DNA of 8,143 bases from Chamaesiphon sp. (GCA_026785875.1 JAJAZF010000580.1:1-8143); one strand, 5' to 3'; shown: positions 1-5,575, counted from the first letter of the stretch. Made by a program: numbers and translations. Notes: generated by a model from the sequence alone, not told the origin.

Positions 1-486
1 GCTGAGAATGGCTGGCAAACTCTCAAGGATGCGCTGACGCTAGATTGGCAAAGGGTAAATCTGATATTTGAGTCAAATTCGAGCGATTTAGATCCAAATG
101 CAATCGCCCAATTTCAGACAGCGATGGATGATGATTTTAATACGGCGGCTGGATTGGCGGTGTTATTTGAGTTAGCTAAATCTCTCAAGCGAGAGTTTAA
201 TTTGCGTTGTTATGAGTGCTTGCAGGAATTATCAGAGCTTCAATTGCAACAGAAATCGCAAACCTTAATTCAACTAGCCCAGGTATTCGGCTTGGAGGTT
301 CAAGCGCAGTCTCTGACTAAATTAGAGGTAGATCCGGTGTGGATCGAATCAATGTTGCAACAACGACAACAAGCACGTCAAGAAAAACGCTATCAGGAGA
401 GCGATCGAATCCGCGATGAACTGCTTGCCGTTGGAATTATACCGATCGATCGACCCGATGGACAAACAAGGTGGGAAAGATCGTGA
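1..486 (+). CDS. cysS: Cysteinyl-tRNA synthetase, C-terminal part (5' end outside window)
   Basis: The reading frame is open from base 1 to a TGA at 484-486 and gives the last 161 residues of a class I cysteinyl-tRNA synthetase, the cytoplasmic enzyme that charges tRNA-Cys. Seen directly: the conserved segment DDDFNTAAGLAVLFELAK at the start of the anticodon-binding (DALR-type) helical domain. Near the end, QQRQQARQEKRYQESDRIRDEL and the closing IDRPDGQTRW are hallmarks of bacterial CysRS tails. The HIGH and KMSKS catalytic motifs and the zinc site would lie upstream of the window. An internal ATG at 124 is not the start, because homologous sequence continues upstream of it in frame. The stop overlaps the next gene, so the two are probably cotranscribed. 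Confidence 0.93.
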   Translation, partial: AENGWQTLKDALTLDWQRVNLIFESNSSDLDPNAIAQFQTAMDDDFNTAAGLAVLFELAKSLKREFNLRCYECLQELSELQLQQKSQTLIQLAQVFGLEVQAQSLTKLEVDPVWIESMLQQRQQARQEKRYQESDRIRDELLAVGIIPIDRPDGQTRWERS

Positions 487-1625
487 ATACAAAAAAAGAG
501 ATGACAGAAGAAGACATCACAGAACAACCCATTTTGGAGTTGAGTGCGACAACCCAATTATCGGACTATGTGAGTGCGATCGCGTGGTCGCCGACTGGTA
601 ATACTTTAGCCGCTGCTTGCTCTAATGGCGAAGTTCACTTACTCAAGAGTTTTGTGGGGATAGTCTTGTGTCCGCCGACAGGTAATTCAATTGATGCTTT
701 AGCCTTCTCATTTGATGGTAAATGGCTGGCAGCAGGGGGACTAGATGGCAATATTACCTTATGGCGGATCGATCTAGATGTCCCCGAACTTGGCGATACG
801 CTGGAATCTGGCTCTTGGGTCGATCGATTAGTCTGGAGTCCAACCTGCAATCATCTGGCATTTAATCTGGGCAAAGCCGTCCAAATTTGGGATGCAGAGC
901 GGGCTGAAGTAGTCGCAATTTTACCAGGGGCTGCGAGTCCCCAGGATGTGCGCTGGTCGCCTGATGGCAACCATTTAGCTGTAGCAACCAAGAATGATAT
1001 CCACATTTGGAATAGCCACAACTGGGACGTTGGCGTTGGCGGAGCCTCTGCCTCAGCAGAAGCCTCTGTGAAAGAGACTCGCCTGTATCAGTGGGAATTA
1101 AACTCACCCGCAAATTCGATGTGTTGGTCGCCAGATGGTGCTTATCTGGCTTGTGCTATTTACGATCGCAGCGTTGGCGTATTGGACTGGTCGAAAGTCA
1201 AATACCTGGAGCAAGAATCAGTTGACGAAAGCGATATGCCCACTCGGATGAGTGGATTTCCTGGCAAAGTCAACAAATTAGCCTGGGCGGATCTGCCCCC
1301 CGATACCAATTTTCCGCCGTTTCTAGCCGCCTCTACCCGCGAGATAGTGACAATCTGGGTAAAAACTCCCTTGGATTGGGAAAGTTGGGTATTAGAACTC
1401 AGTAGTGGCAATGTCATTGATGTGGCATTTCAGCCCAAAAGTGGGGTGTTGGCATCCCTGGCGGAAGATGGCTGGATCGTCCTCTGGCAAGCGGCTGTGG
1501 AGGCAGTGCAGGTACTTGACGGGGCGGAGGAGGGGTTTTGTTGTTTAGGGTGGCATCCCACGGGGTGTCGGCTAGCAGCGGGGGGACGGCGGGGTGAGTT
1601 ATTTGTCTGGTCGGTGTGTGCTTGA
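471..1625 (+). CDS. WD40-repeat beta-propeller protein
   Basis: A 384-residue protein made almost wholly of WD40-like units. Repeating W-S-P-x-G-x-x-L-A patterns followed by a closing hydrophobic-W strand are visible at about residues 33-59, 74-98, 116-140, 156-180, 213-240, 265-296, 314-339 and 355-380, so one seven- or eight-bladed propeller fills the chain. No signal peptide, membrane segment or enzymatic domain is seen, which suggests a cytoplasmic scaffold. Start choice is uncertain: GTG 471 (overlapping cysS by 16 bases), GTG 483 (GTGA overlap with the cysS stop) and ATG 501 are all in frame, and none has a convincing ribosome site. The loop at about 186-203 (Gly, Ala and Ser rich) is encoded by a short dispersed repeat. 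From memory, proteins of this type occur near COG0523 GTPases in other cyanobacteria; that is unverified. The partner and function are unknown. Confidence 0.88.
   Translation: MGKIVNTKKEMTEEDITEQPILELSATTQLSDYVSAIAWSPTGNTLAAACSNGEVHLLKSFVGIVLCPPTGNSIDALAFSFDGKWLAAGGLDGNITLWRIDLDVPELGDTLESGSWVDRLVWSPTCNHLAFNLGKAVQIWDAERAEVVAILPGAASPQDVRWSPDGNHLAVATKNDIHIWNSHNWDVGVGGASASAEASVKETRLYQWELNSPANSMCWSPDGAYLACAIYDRSVGVLDWSKVKYLEQESVDESDMPTRMSGFPGKVNKLAWADLPPDTNFPPFLAASTREIVTIWVKTPLDWESWVLELSSGNVIDVAFQPKSGVLASLAEDGWIVLWQAAVEAVQVLDGAEEGFCCLGWHPTGCRLAAGGRRGELFVWSVCA
576..583. repeat. HIP1 palindrome GCGATCGC (also at 2061, 2781 and 3620)
   Basis: Exact GCGATCGC octamer, the highly iterated palindrome of many cyanobacterial chromosomes. 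Four exact copies lie in the window, at 576-583, 2061-2068, 2781-2788 and 3620-3627. About one is expected every 65 kb in random sequence, so the density supports a cyanobacterial host. Confidence 0.9.
1035..1059 (+). repeat. Short dispersed repeat, copy A (inside WD40 gene)
   Basis: A 25-base stretch beginning GTTGGCGGAGCCTCTG recurs with one mismatch at 2465-2489 on the opposite strand, inside dacB. Here it is read in frame as part of a Gly/Ala/Ser-rich loop between propeller blades 4 and 5. A further GAAGCCTCTG follows directly at 1059-1068. It resembles the small dispersed repeats seen inside genes and spacers of many cyanobacteria. Confidence 0.7.
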
Positions 1626-1669
1626 TTTATTAGCTTCCACCCCCTCACTCATCGGAGAAATTAGACCGC

Positions 1670-2596
1670 TTAACCGCAGTTTTTCACTTGTGCTAAATCT
1701 AAAACCATTTCATCGATCGCGTTAGTCATCACCTTCCCCGATAATCCCGACTGGTTGACCATGATGCTAAATACCATTTTGCCATAATTGGGATTGTCTA
1801 GGTAGCCAGAGAGTGTTCTTACCCCCTTCAGGGTTCCGGTTTTGGCATGGACTCGACCTTGGAGAAAGGGATCTGTGAGGCGATTGCTTAATGTGCCATT
1901 TAGCCCCGCGATCGAGAGCGAATCGTAGAAAATAAAATTTTCAGGGGTGCTTGACATTCCCCTAAGCAAATTAACAAAGGTCATCGCTTCTGCCCGATTG
2001 CTGCGGGATAAACCCGAACCATCTACCTGTTTATAGGTGTCTGGATTGACTCCCAAGGGAGCGATCGCCGTTTTGATGGCTTGGACTCCACCCATCTGGC
2101 TCAGGAGTCGATTCGCTTGTCGGTTATTACTATCGCGGTTGACCAAACTAATCGCTCTGAGCCATTCTTCCAGATCGATCGGTTGTAGTTTGGGAACATT
2201 TTGCACCGCTGCGGCGGTAGTCAGGAGTTTGATATTGGATGCGGGGATGAGGGGTTGTTCCGCATTATGCTGATACAGTGTTTGTCCGGTAGCGAGGGAT
2301 TGTACCAGTACGCCCCACTTCCCTTTCGCAAAGGTGGGCGCGTTGACGATCGGATCTAGGACTGAACTGAGATTACTAGGACAAATATTAGAACTGCTAA
2401 CGAGCGAGGTTTGCCTTCCCTGCGGTGGTGGTGGATTTAGGGCTGATGCCGCTCGATTCTCTTGCTGCTGAGGCAGAGGCTTCGCCAACAGAGAGGCTTC
2501 GCCAACGAGCGTAAACGAACTAGCCACGATCGTCATAGCTACAATGGCTGAGATCGATCGGTAAAAATAATATTTAATCTTTTGATTGAGGCGCAT
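1670..2596 (-). CDS. dacB: D-alanyl-D-alanine carboxypeptidase / PBP4-like endopeptidase, compact
   Basis: A 308-residue exported serine peptidase of the S13 (DacB/PBP4) family, which trims peptidoglycan stem peptides or cross-links in the periplasm. All three penicillin-binding motifs are visible: S120-N-I-K123 (nucleophile and base), S156-N-N158 within NRDSNNRQANRLL, and K252-T-G254 in HAKTGTLKG. DGSGLSRSNRA at 192-202 is another family hallmark. An N-terminal signal peptide is likely (basic residues, then a hydrophobic stretch at about 15-32). The oddity is the 36-residue distance between the first two motifs. E. coli PBP4 has about 244 there (Ser62 to Ser306), so the domain inserted in the class C fold is absent. 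The linker after the signal peptide is built from a short dispersed repeat. The gene is convergent with the WD40 gene across a 44-base spacer. No strong ribosome site precedes ATG 2596. An alternative is a natural compact variant rather than a deletion. Confidence 0.82.
   Translation of the reverse strand: MRLNQKIKYYFYRSISAIVAMTIVASSFTLVGEASLLAKPLPQQQENRAASALNPPPPQGRQTSLVSSSNICPSNLSSVLDPIVNAPTFAKGKWGVLVQSLATGQTLYQHNAEQPLIPASNIKLLTTAAAVQNVPKLQPIDLEEWLRAISLVNRDSNNRQANRLLSQMGGVQAIKTAIAPLGVNPDTYKQVDGSGLSRSNRAEAMTFVNLLRGMSSTPENFIFYDSLSIAGLNGTLSNRLTDPFLQGRVHAKTGTLKGVRTLSGYLDNPNYGKMVFSIMVNQSGLSGKVMTNAIDEMVLDLAQVKNCG
2465..2506 (-). repeat. Short dispersed repeat, copy B plus tandem partial copy (inside dacB)
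   Basis: Positions 2465-2489, read on the minus strand, match copy A at 1035-1059 in 24 of 25 bases. A partial second copy, AGAGGCTTCGCCAAC on the plus strand, lies at 2492-2506 and repeats 2475-2489 with a 17-base period. In dacB it is translated as LLAKPLPQQ, a different frame from copy A. Its place is the low-complexity linker after the signal peptide, where an in-frame insertion would be tolerated. Confidence 0.7.
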
Positions 2597-2667
2597 TAAG
2601 GGGTCTTAGCGTTACTAATTAGAGCAATTTTGAAGAATAGCTTCCTTATTTAAAGAAATATGAACCT

Positions 2668-2696
2668 ATCTTACAAGGTATTGAAACATCAGCCAA
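2668..2696 (-). promoter_or_regulatory. Candidate sigma-70 promoter for dacB
   Basis: On the minus strand, TTGGCT (plus 2691-2696) and TAAGAT (plus 2668-2673) are separated by 17 bases, 72 bases upstream of the dacB ATG. The fit to TTGACA/TATAAT is moderate. It is a motif match only. Confidence 0.3.
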
Positions 2697-2710
2697 GACT
2701 ATATCATAAA
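2681..2710 (+). promoter_or_regulatory. Candidate plus-strand promoter abutting operator 1
   Basis: TTGAAA (2681-2686) and CATAAA (2705-2710) are spaced 18 bases apart. The -10 overlaps the first bases of the Fur/Zur box, an arrangement expected for a metal-repressed promoter firing rightwards toward the exporter relic. The consensus match is weak. Confidence 0.25.
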
Positions 2711-2726
2711 AATGATAATCATTCTC
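2708..2726. promoter_or_regulatory. Fur/Zur-type operator 1 (no intact rightward target)
   Basis: AAAAATGATAATCATTCTC matches the classical 19-base Fur box in 16 positions. TGATAATCATTCTCA (2713-2727) also fits the cyanobacterial Zur 7-1-7 pattern TGATAATNATTATCA in 13 of 14 defined positions, so sequence alone does not separate iron from zinc control. It lies 112 bases upstream of dacB, with no intact plus-strand gene after it. Confidence 0.65.
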
Positions 2727-2812
2727 AAGCTTAAATTATGCCTCGATTTCGGGCATGGGTTTGGGCAGCTTGACTTAAATGCGATCGCGCGTAAAACATC
2801 TCCCGCGATTAG

Positions 2813-2917
2813 TTTTCGGCGAGAACACTTCGAATTGTTGGACTCGATCGAGGGCGCATTATCGAGCAGGGTAAGCGTCAAGAATTACTCACCTTTGAGA
2901 TTCAATTGGCGATTTAG
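2813..2917 (+). pseudogene. Remnant of an ABC exporter ATPase C-terminus
   Basis: The frame ending at TAG 2915-2917 reads IVGLDRGRIIEQGKRQELL at 2834-2890. This closely resembles the segment just after the H-loop of ABC exporter nucleotide-binding domains (hydrophobic-x-V-L-x-x-G-R-I-x-E-x-G-x-H-x-E-L-L). The frame is closed upstream by TAG 2810-2812, and no Walker or signature motif precedes it within the 317-base gap, so at most the last 30 or so residues survive. Upstream lie a Fur/Zur box and a weak rightward promoter, which would suit a once metal-regulated exporter. The stop overlaps the 3' end of the opposing phosphoesterase gene. The fragment is short, so chance resemblance remains possible. 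Confidence 0.5.
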
Positions 2918-3633
2918 CCGAAGCCCTTTTTAGCTCCATAACGAACCGTTTTAAACTCCAACTTATTACTCCCTGGATAGTAAAGAGTATAGCTAGCTTT
3001 TCCTTCAATTCGTCCAACCGAACCTACACCGATAATTCGACGTGGGCTTAATACTGTTGGAGTTGGTGAAGATAGATTATCTAATGTTTGAACTTGACTA
3101 GTCAGACTACCAGATTCAATTTTATATTCAAATGCCAAGCCCGATCGACCGCAAAATAATTGATTTGCCTCCATCCGCGATAACCTGTCTAACATCTGAA
3201 TCGGATCGGTAGTTGGTGTCAATTCATCACTGACATCGATCGAGCTACCATGAATCAAAAAACAGTCCAATTCAGCAAACCCAAACTCTAAAGATCGCAC
3301 CCATTCTAGAGTGGTTGAATCGATCGCATCCCACAACGTTTTCGTCATGTCAATCCCATATCGATCGATTAGTTGTGTCGGCTCTCCCGTCCGCCCCAAA
3401 GCACGAAGAATCAAAATTTGCTCCTCCCACCAGCCCTGACAAACTAGTGGGGTTGGCTCCCCATTACGTGGCTGCTGAATTCTCTTTACTAGCCGATTAC
3501 TCTCGGCTGTTGGGCCGATAATATCCCCTAATAAATAAAAGTTCTCCACCTCCTGGCGCGATTTTTTTAAATCTGCAACCACGGCTTCATATGCAGCCAA
3601 ATTACCTTCAATTCCACTCGCGATCGCCCACAT
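2914..3633 (-). CDS. Metallophosphoesterase-fold protein with degenerate active site (likely pseudoenzyme)
   Basis: A 239-residue homologue of the calcineurin-like phosphoesterase encoded just upstream, sharing the order of its landmarks but not its catalytic residues. The first metal motif D-x-H is G7-I-E9 (ASGIEGN). The second, G36-D37, is kept. The GNH[DE] loop is G67-W-W-E70. H128 in LIHGS is kept, and the final GHTH is G162-R-S-G165. GVGSVGRIEGKASYTLYY (202-219) matches the INAGSVG...RPNATYVIY region of its neighbour, which supports homology. A dinuclear phosphatase site looks impossible, so a structural, regulatory or substrate-binding role is inferred. The reading frame is clean, with no stops, which argues against simple decay. 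Fifty-one bases holding a TTATTAC tandem array separate it from the upstream gene. It is probably the last gene of the cobW-like operon. No good ribosome site is seen. Confidence 0.75.
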   Translation of the reverse strand: MWAIASGIEGNLAAYEAVVADLKKSRQEVENFYLLGDIIGPTAESNRLVKRIQQPRNGEPTPLVCQGWWEEQILILRALGRTGEPTQLIDRYGIDMTKTLWDAIDSTTLEWVRSLEFGFAELDCFLIHGSSIDVSDELTPTTDPIQMLDRLSRMEANQLFCGRSGLAFEYKIESGSLTSQVQTLDNLSSPTPTVLSPRRIIGVGSVGRIEGKASYTLYYPGSNKLEFKTVRYGAKKGFG

Positions 3634-3643
3634 TTAATTGTAC

Positions 3644-3678
3644 TTATTACTTATTACTTATTACTTATTACTTATTAC
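3644..3678. repeat. Heptanucleotide tandem repeat, five perfect TTATTAC units
   Basis: Five uninterrupted copies of TTATTAC (GTAATAA on the transcribed strand), with partial units on either side, fill most of the 51-base spacer between the two phosphoesterase genes. It resembles the short tandemly repeated heptamers known from cyanobacteria. In the mRNA it lies upstream of the second phosphoesterase's start and would add an A/U-rich, poorly structured leader. Confidence 0.92.
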
Positions 3679-3684
3679 TTACCC

Positions 3685-4494
3685 CTACCGTTCGCACACA
3701 TGAGTCGGATCTTCAGCACGTTCGGCATATTCCAAACCCTGAGCCAATCGCCATGCAAAAATAGCTGGTAGCCCTTTGTCGATAATCGCCTGACAAGTGA
3801 GTTGATAATCATACTCCACCTCCCGCAACGTCGTCAGCTTGTCATCCGTATCATAAATTACATAAGTCGCATTCGGACGACCGTGACGCGGTTCACCCAC
3901 AGAACCCGCATTGATAATCTGCTTCAGCGGTGCGGTAAACTGCTTGGTACTAGTTCCCTCCGGTTGTTGAACCTTAACCGCTAATTGTCCAGCATCTAGC
4001 GTCCGCACATAGGGAATGTGCGTATGTCCGCAAAACAGCACATCTGCACCCGTCGCCATCACCCGTTCTAATGCGGTGAAAGCATTAACTTCTGGCATTA
4101 AATACTCATGTTGATTGTGAGGGCTACCATGTACGAAGCAAAGATTCTCCTCGCGTAAGCTTAACGGCAACTGAGCCAAGTATTCTCGCACTTCAGGATG
4201 AATTTGGTCATTTGTCCATTCATGTGCTGCCTTGCCCCGTTTCTCCGCCAAAATTGATGGATAGCTACACTCGCAAGCATTCAAACCTTCGACGATATCC
4301 TCATCCCAACAACCTTGGACGGTGGGAATATCCATCGATCGAATCATTTCCACTACAGCATTTGGATGCGGGCCATAACCGACGAGATCGCCCAAGCAAA
4401 AGATCTTATCGGCTTTTTGCCGATCGATGTCCGACAACACCGCATTCAAGGCTTCATAGTTGCCATGAATACAAGACATCACTGCTATTTTCAT
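3685..4494 (-). CDS. Calcineurin-like metallophosphoesterase with Cys-substituted metal site
   Basis: A 269-residue cytoplasmic protein of the YfcE/ApaH-like metallophosphoesterase superfamily, whose members hydrolyse phosphomono- or diesters with two metal ions. Family landmarks in order: MKIAVMSC-I-H10-GN, G35-D36-L-V-G-Y-G-P, G61-C-W-D-E65, F-V-H122-G-S, G156-H-T-H159 and INAGSVGEPRHGRPNATYVIYD. Two substitutions stand out. The first ligand of the D-x-H motif is C8, and the GNH[DE] motif is GCWDE, with Cys62 for Asn and Trp63 for the catalytic His. Further cysteines lie at 74 and 76 (ACEC) and 267. Other ligands are intact, so metal binding is likely retained, perhaps with altered metal or activity. 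The ATG overlaps the stop of the CobW-like gene (ATGA, 4491-4494), which indicates translational coupling. The substrate is unknown; a phosphatase role is inferred from the fold. Confidence 0.85.
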   Translation of the reverse strand: MKIAVMSCIHGNYEALNAVLSDIDRQKADKIFCLGDLVGYGPHPNAVVEMIRSMDIPTVQGCWDEDIVEGLNACECSYPSILAEKRGKAAHEWTNDQIHPEVREYLAQLPLSLREENLCFVHGSPHNQHEYLMPEVNAFTALERVMATGADVLFCGHTHIPYVRTLDAGQLAVKVQQPEGTSTKQFTAPLKQIINAGSVGEPRHGRPNATYVIYDTDDKLTTLREVEYDYQLTCQAIIDKGLPAIFAWRLAQGLEYAERAEDPTHVCER

Positions 4495-5264
4495 ACTAAT
4501 ACTTCCTCAGGTAATTCAGTTGATAATTGAGATCTAATTTGCTCTTGATAATAAGCCAGGGCGTTATCATCTAATCCGCAGTCTTGGAGGGTTTCCATAA
4601 TTACTTGAGCTTGCAATTTATCCCCCACAACTTCCAGTCCACTAAAACGTGTCGGTCGCCCGTTTAATACTGGCGGTAATGGCAATTCAAAGTAAGTTAC
4701 ATCGGGATAACCCACTCCAAAGCTAAAATAGAACGCTCGACCATCAACGATCTCAAAAATCCCTTTAGCACGAGAGACACTTCCATAAGCTCCCTGAATT
4801 AATTCATCCCAAAACACATTTAGGCTAGCAGGATCTAAGACTTCTCCTGTCAGTCCCCAACGTGGAGATGCAGTTAAAGTAGCGTTCTTTTCAGTAACTT
4901 CACTAATCAATGTTTGAGTCGCCCAATCGTGATATTCACTGTCGATTAAACCTTTGGGCACGATCGCGATTCGTTGACAAGATTCGAGATCTACAGGCAA
5001 TTGTAGGGAGGATAGATCGAGTTGGGGCGCAATCTCTACATATAGCGGTTGGATCTCGGCTAGCTGTGTCCAGGATGCGCCAGCAGAGATCGGTTTGACG
5101 TGGGGACAAGTCGCTGTAATGTAGGTGAGATCGATCGGGGTAGCATCTGCACCCAGGCAAATGTAAGCACTAGGCTCGGTGCTGGTAATGAGTTGTTGGT
5201 GAATCCAGGTAGTTTTGCCAGAACCACATGGCCCTGTCACTAAATAGATGGGGTGCCGATCCAT
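4491..5264 (-). CDS. Compact CobW/COG0523-like P-loop GTPase
   Basis: A 257-residue P-loop protein. The Walker A motif G11-P-C-G-S-G-K-T-T19 sits at the N-terminus, as in COG0523 GTPases (metallochaperones for Zn, Co or Fe enzymes, also found in cobalamin pathways). PLYVEIAPQLDL (73-84) aligns by position with the family's Walker B strand, and GSVSRAKGIFEIVDGRAFYFSFG (161-183) resembles the opening of the CobW C-terminal domain. Differences from canonical members: length (usually about 320-400), no C-x-C-C metal site (ISAGAS lies where NGCxCC is expected) and no clear NKxD guanine-specificity motif. It may therefore bind metal differently or use another nucleotide. It is the first gene of an operon with the two phosphoesterase genes. 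A promoter with an overlapping Fur/Zur box precedes it, consistent with metal-responsive repression. Assignment to COG0523 is likely; the target protein is unknown. Confidence 0.78.
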   Translation of the reverse strand: MDRHPIYLVTGPCGSGKTTWIHQQLITSTEPSAYICLGADATPIDLTYITATCPHVKPISAGASWTQLAEIQPLYVEIAPQLDLSSLQLPVDLESCQRIAIVPKGLIDSEYHDWATQTLISEVTEKNATLTASPRWGLTGEVLDPASLNVFWDELIQGAYGSVSRAKGIFEIVDGRAFYFSFGVGYPDVTYFELPLPPVLNGRPTRFSGLEVVGDKLQAQVIMETLQDCGLDDNALAYYQEQIRSQLSTELPEEVLV

Positions 5265-5293
5265 GAACTGCGAAGATGAATGGAAACAGAACC

Positions 5294-5321
5294 ACTATAA
5301 CACAAAAAGCAGGAATGATAA
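5294..5321 (-). promoter_or_regulatory. Candidate promoter of the CobW-like operon
   Basis: On the minus strand, TTATCA (plus 5316-5321) and TATAGT (plus 5294-5299) are 16 bases apart. The -10 element ends 29 bases before the ATG. The -35 lies inside Fur/Zur operator 2, so regulator binding would block polymerase directly. Confidence 0.45.
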
Positions 5322-5329
5322 TCATTCTC
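5311..5329. promoter_or_regulatory. Fur/Zur-type operator 2, between cobW-like gene and riboswitch
   Basis: AGGAATGATAATCATTCTC matches the 19-base Fur box in 15 positions. Its core GAATGATAATCATTC (5313-5327) is a perfect 7-1-7 palindrome, and the Zur pattern is met in 12 of 14 positions. It shares 16 identical bases with operator 1. It lies 46 bases before the CobW-like start and just upstream of the divergent riboswitch promoter region, so it could affect both. A weaker related half-site, AATTATCATT, occurs near 5354. Confidence 0.7.
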
Positions 5330-5377
5330 GTTAAGTTAATCAAGCTTGCAAGTAATTATCATTAATTAGCAAATAAT

Positions 5378-5407
5378 TTGACAAACTATGGTACTGTGTT
5401 GAGAGTA
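5378..5407 (+). promoter_or_regulatory. Possible promoter of the riboswitch-DUF1636 transcript
   Basis: An exact TTGACA lies at 5378-5383, immediately before the cobalamin leader. No good -10 is found at 16-18 bases; the candidates (GAGAGT, AGAGTA) are poor. The element is suggested mainly by position. Confidence 0.28.
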
Positions 5408-5533
5408 GATTCGGTTTCAATGGCAATCGCCAATTGAAAGTAATGGGGAAAGTTTGGTGCAAACCCAACGCTGTCCCGCAACTGTGTTTCGAGGTACCAA
5501 CTCGATTAGTCAGAACACCCGCCGATTCGAGAA
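5408..5533 (+). ncRNA. Cobalamin riboswitch (B12 element)
   Basis: The leader contains the conserved landmarks of adenosylcobalamin-class riboswitches in the right order. First is a hairpin of TTTCAATGGC with GCCAATTGAAA (about 5415-5439), then ATGGGGAAAG and GGTGCAAACCC (5443-5466). The B12 box GCTGTCCCGCAACTG follows at 5470-5484. A variable stem TCGAG/CTCGA (5489-5493 with 5501-5505) precedes the 3' core AGTCAGAACACCCGCC (5508-5523). CGGT at 5412-5415 can pair with GCCG at 5521-5524 to close the element. No run of U follows, and the Shine-Dalgarno GAGGGG of DUF1636 lies about 30-40 bases after the core, so control is more likely at translation than by termination. Ends are approximate. Confidence 0.92.
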
Positions 5534-5560
5534 ATCCCAACTTATATTCTGCGAGGCACA

Positions 5561-5566
5561 GAGGGG
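5561..5566 (+). promoter_or_regulatory. Ribosome binding site of the DUF1636 gene
   Basis: GAGGGG, nine bases before ATG 5576, is the clearest Shine-Dalgarno sequence in the window. It fixes the start and is the likely target of riboswitch-controlled sequestration. Confidence 0.6.
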
Positions 5567-5575
5567 AAAAATATT

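Noticed and set aside
416..601. Short plus-strand frame bridging cysS and the WD40 gene
   Set aside because: It overlaps two well-supported genes in another frame and has a highly basic, unstructured-looking product.
862..1113. Minus-strand frames across the WD40 gene (also 635-850, 1160-1417 and 1430-1648)
   Set aside because: They are antisense to a well-supported protein and have low-complexity translations (for example Arg/Gln runs from the repeat), with no recognisable motifs.
1626..1669. Possible bidirectional terminator between the WD40 gene and dacB
   Set aside because: The 44-base spacer shows no stem with a T-run on either strand.
2712..2933. Plus-strand 73-codon frame starting inside operator 1
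   Set aside because: Its start codon lies within the Fur/Zur box, it has no ribosome site, and its translation resembles no family I know. The ABC-like signal is in a different frame.
5352..5367. Second Fur-like site TAATTATCATTAATTA near operator 2
   Set aside because: Only a half-site of about nine bases agrees; the other half departs from the consensus and the region is simply A/T rich.
2903..5440. 14-base match AATCGCCAATTGAA between the riboswitch hairpin (about 5426-5439) and the exporter relic (reverse strand, about 2900-2914)
   Set aside because: One 14-mer match in 8 kb on either strand is within chance expectation, and the flanks do not extend it.
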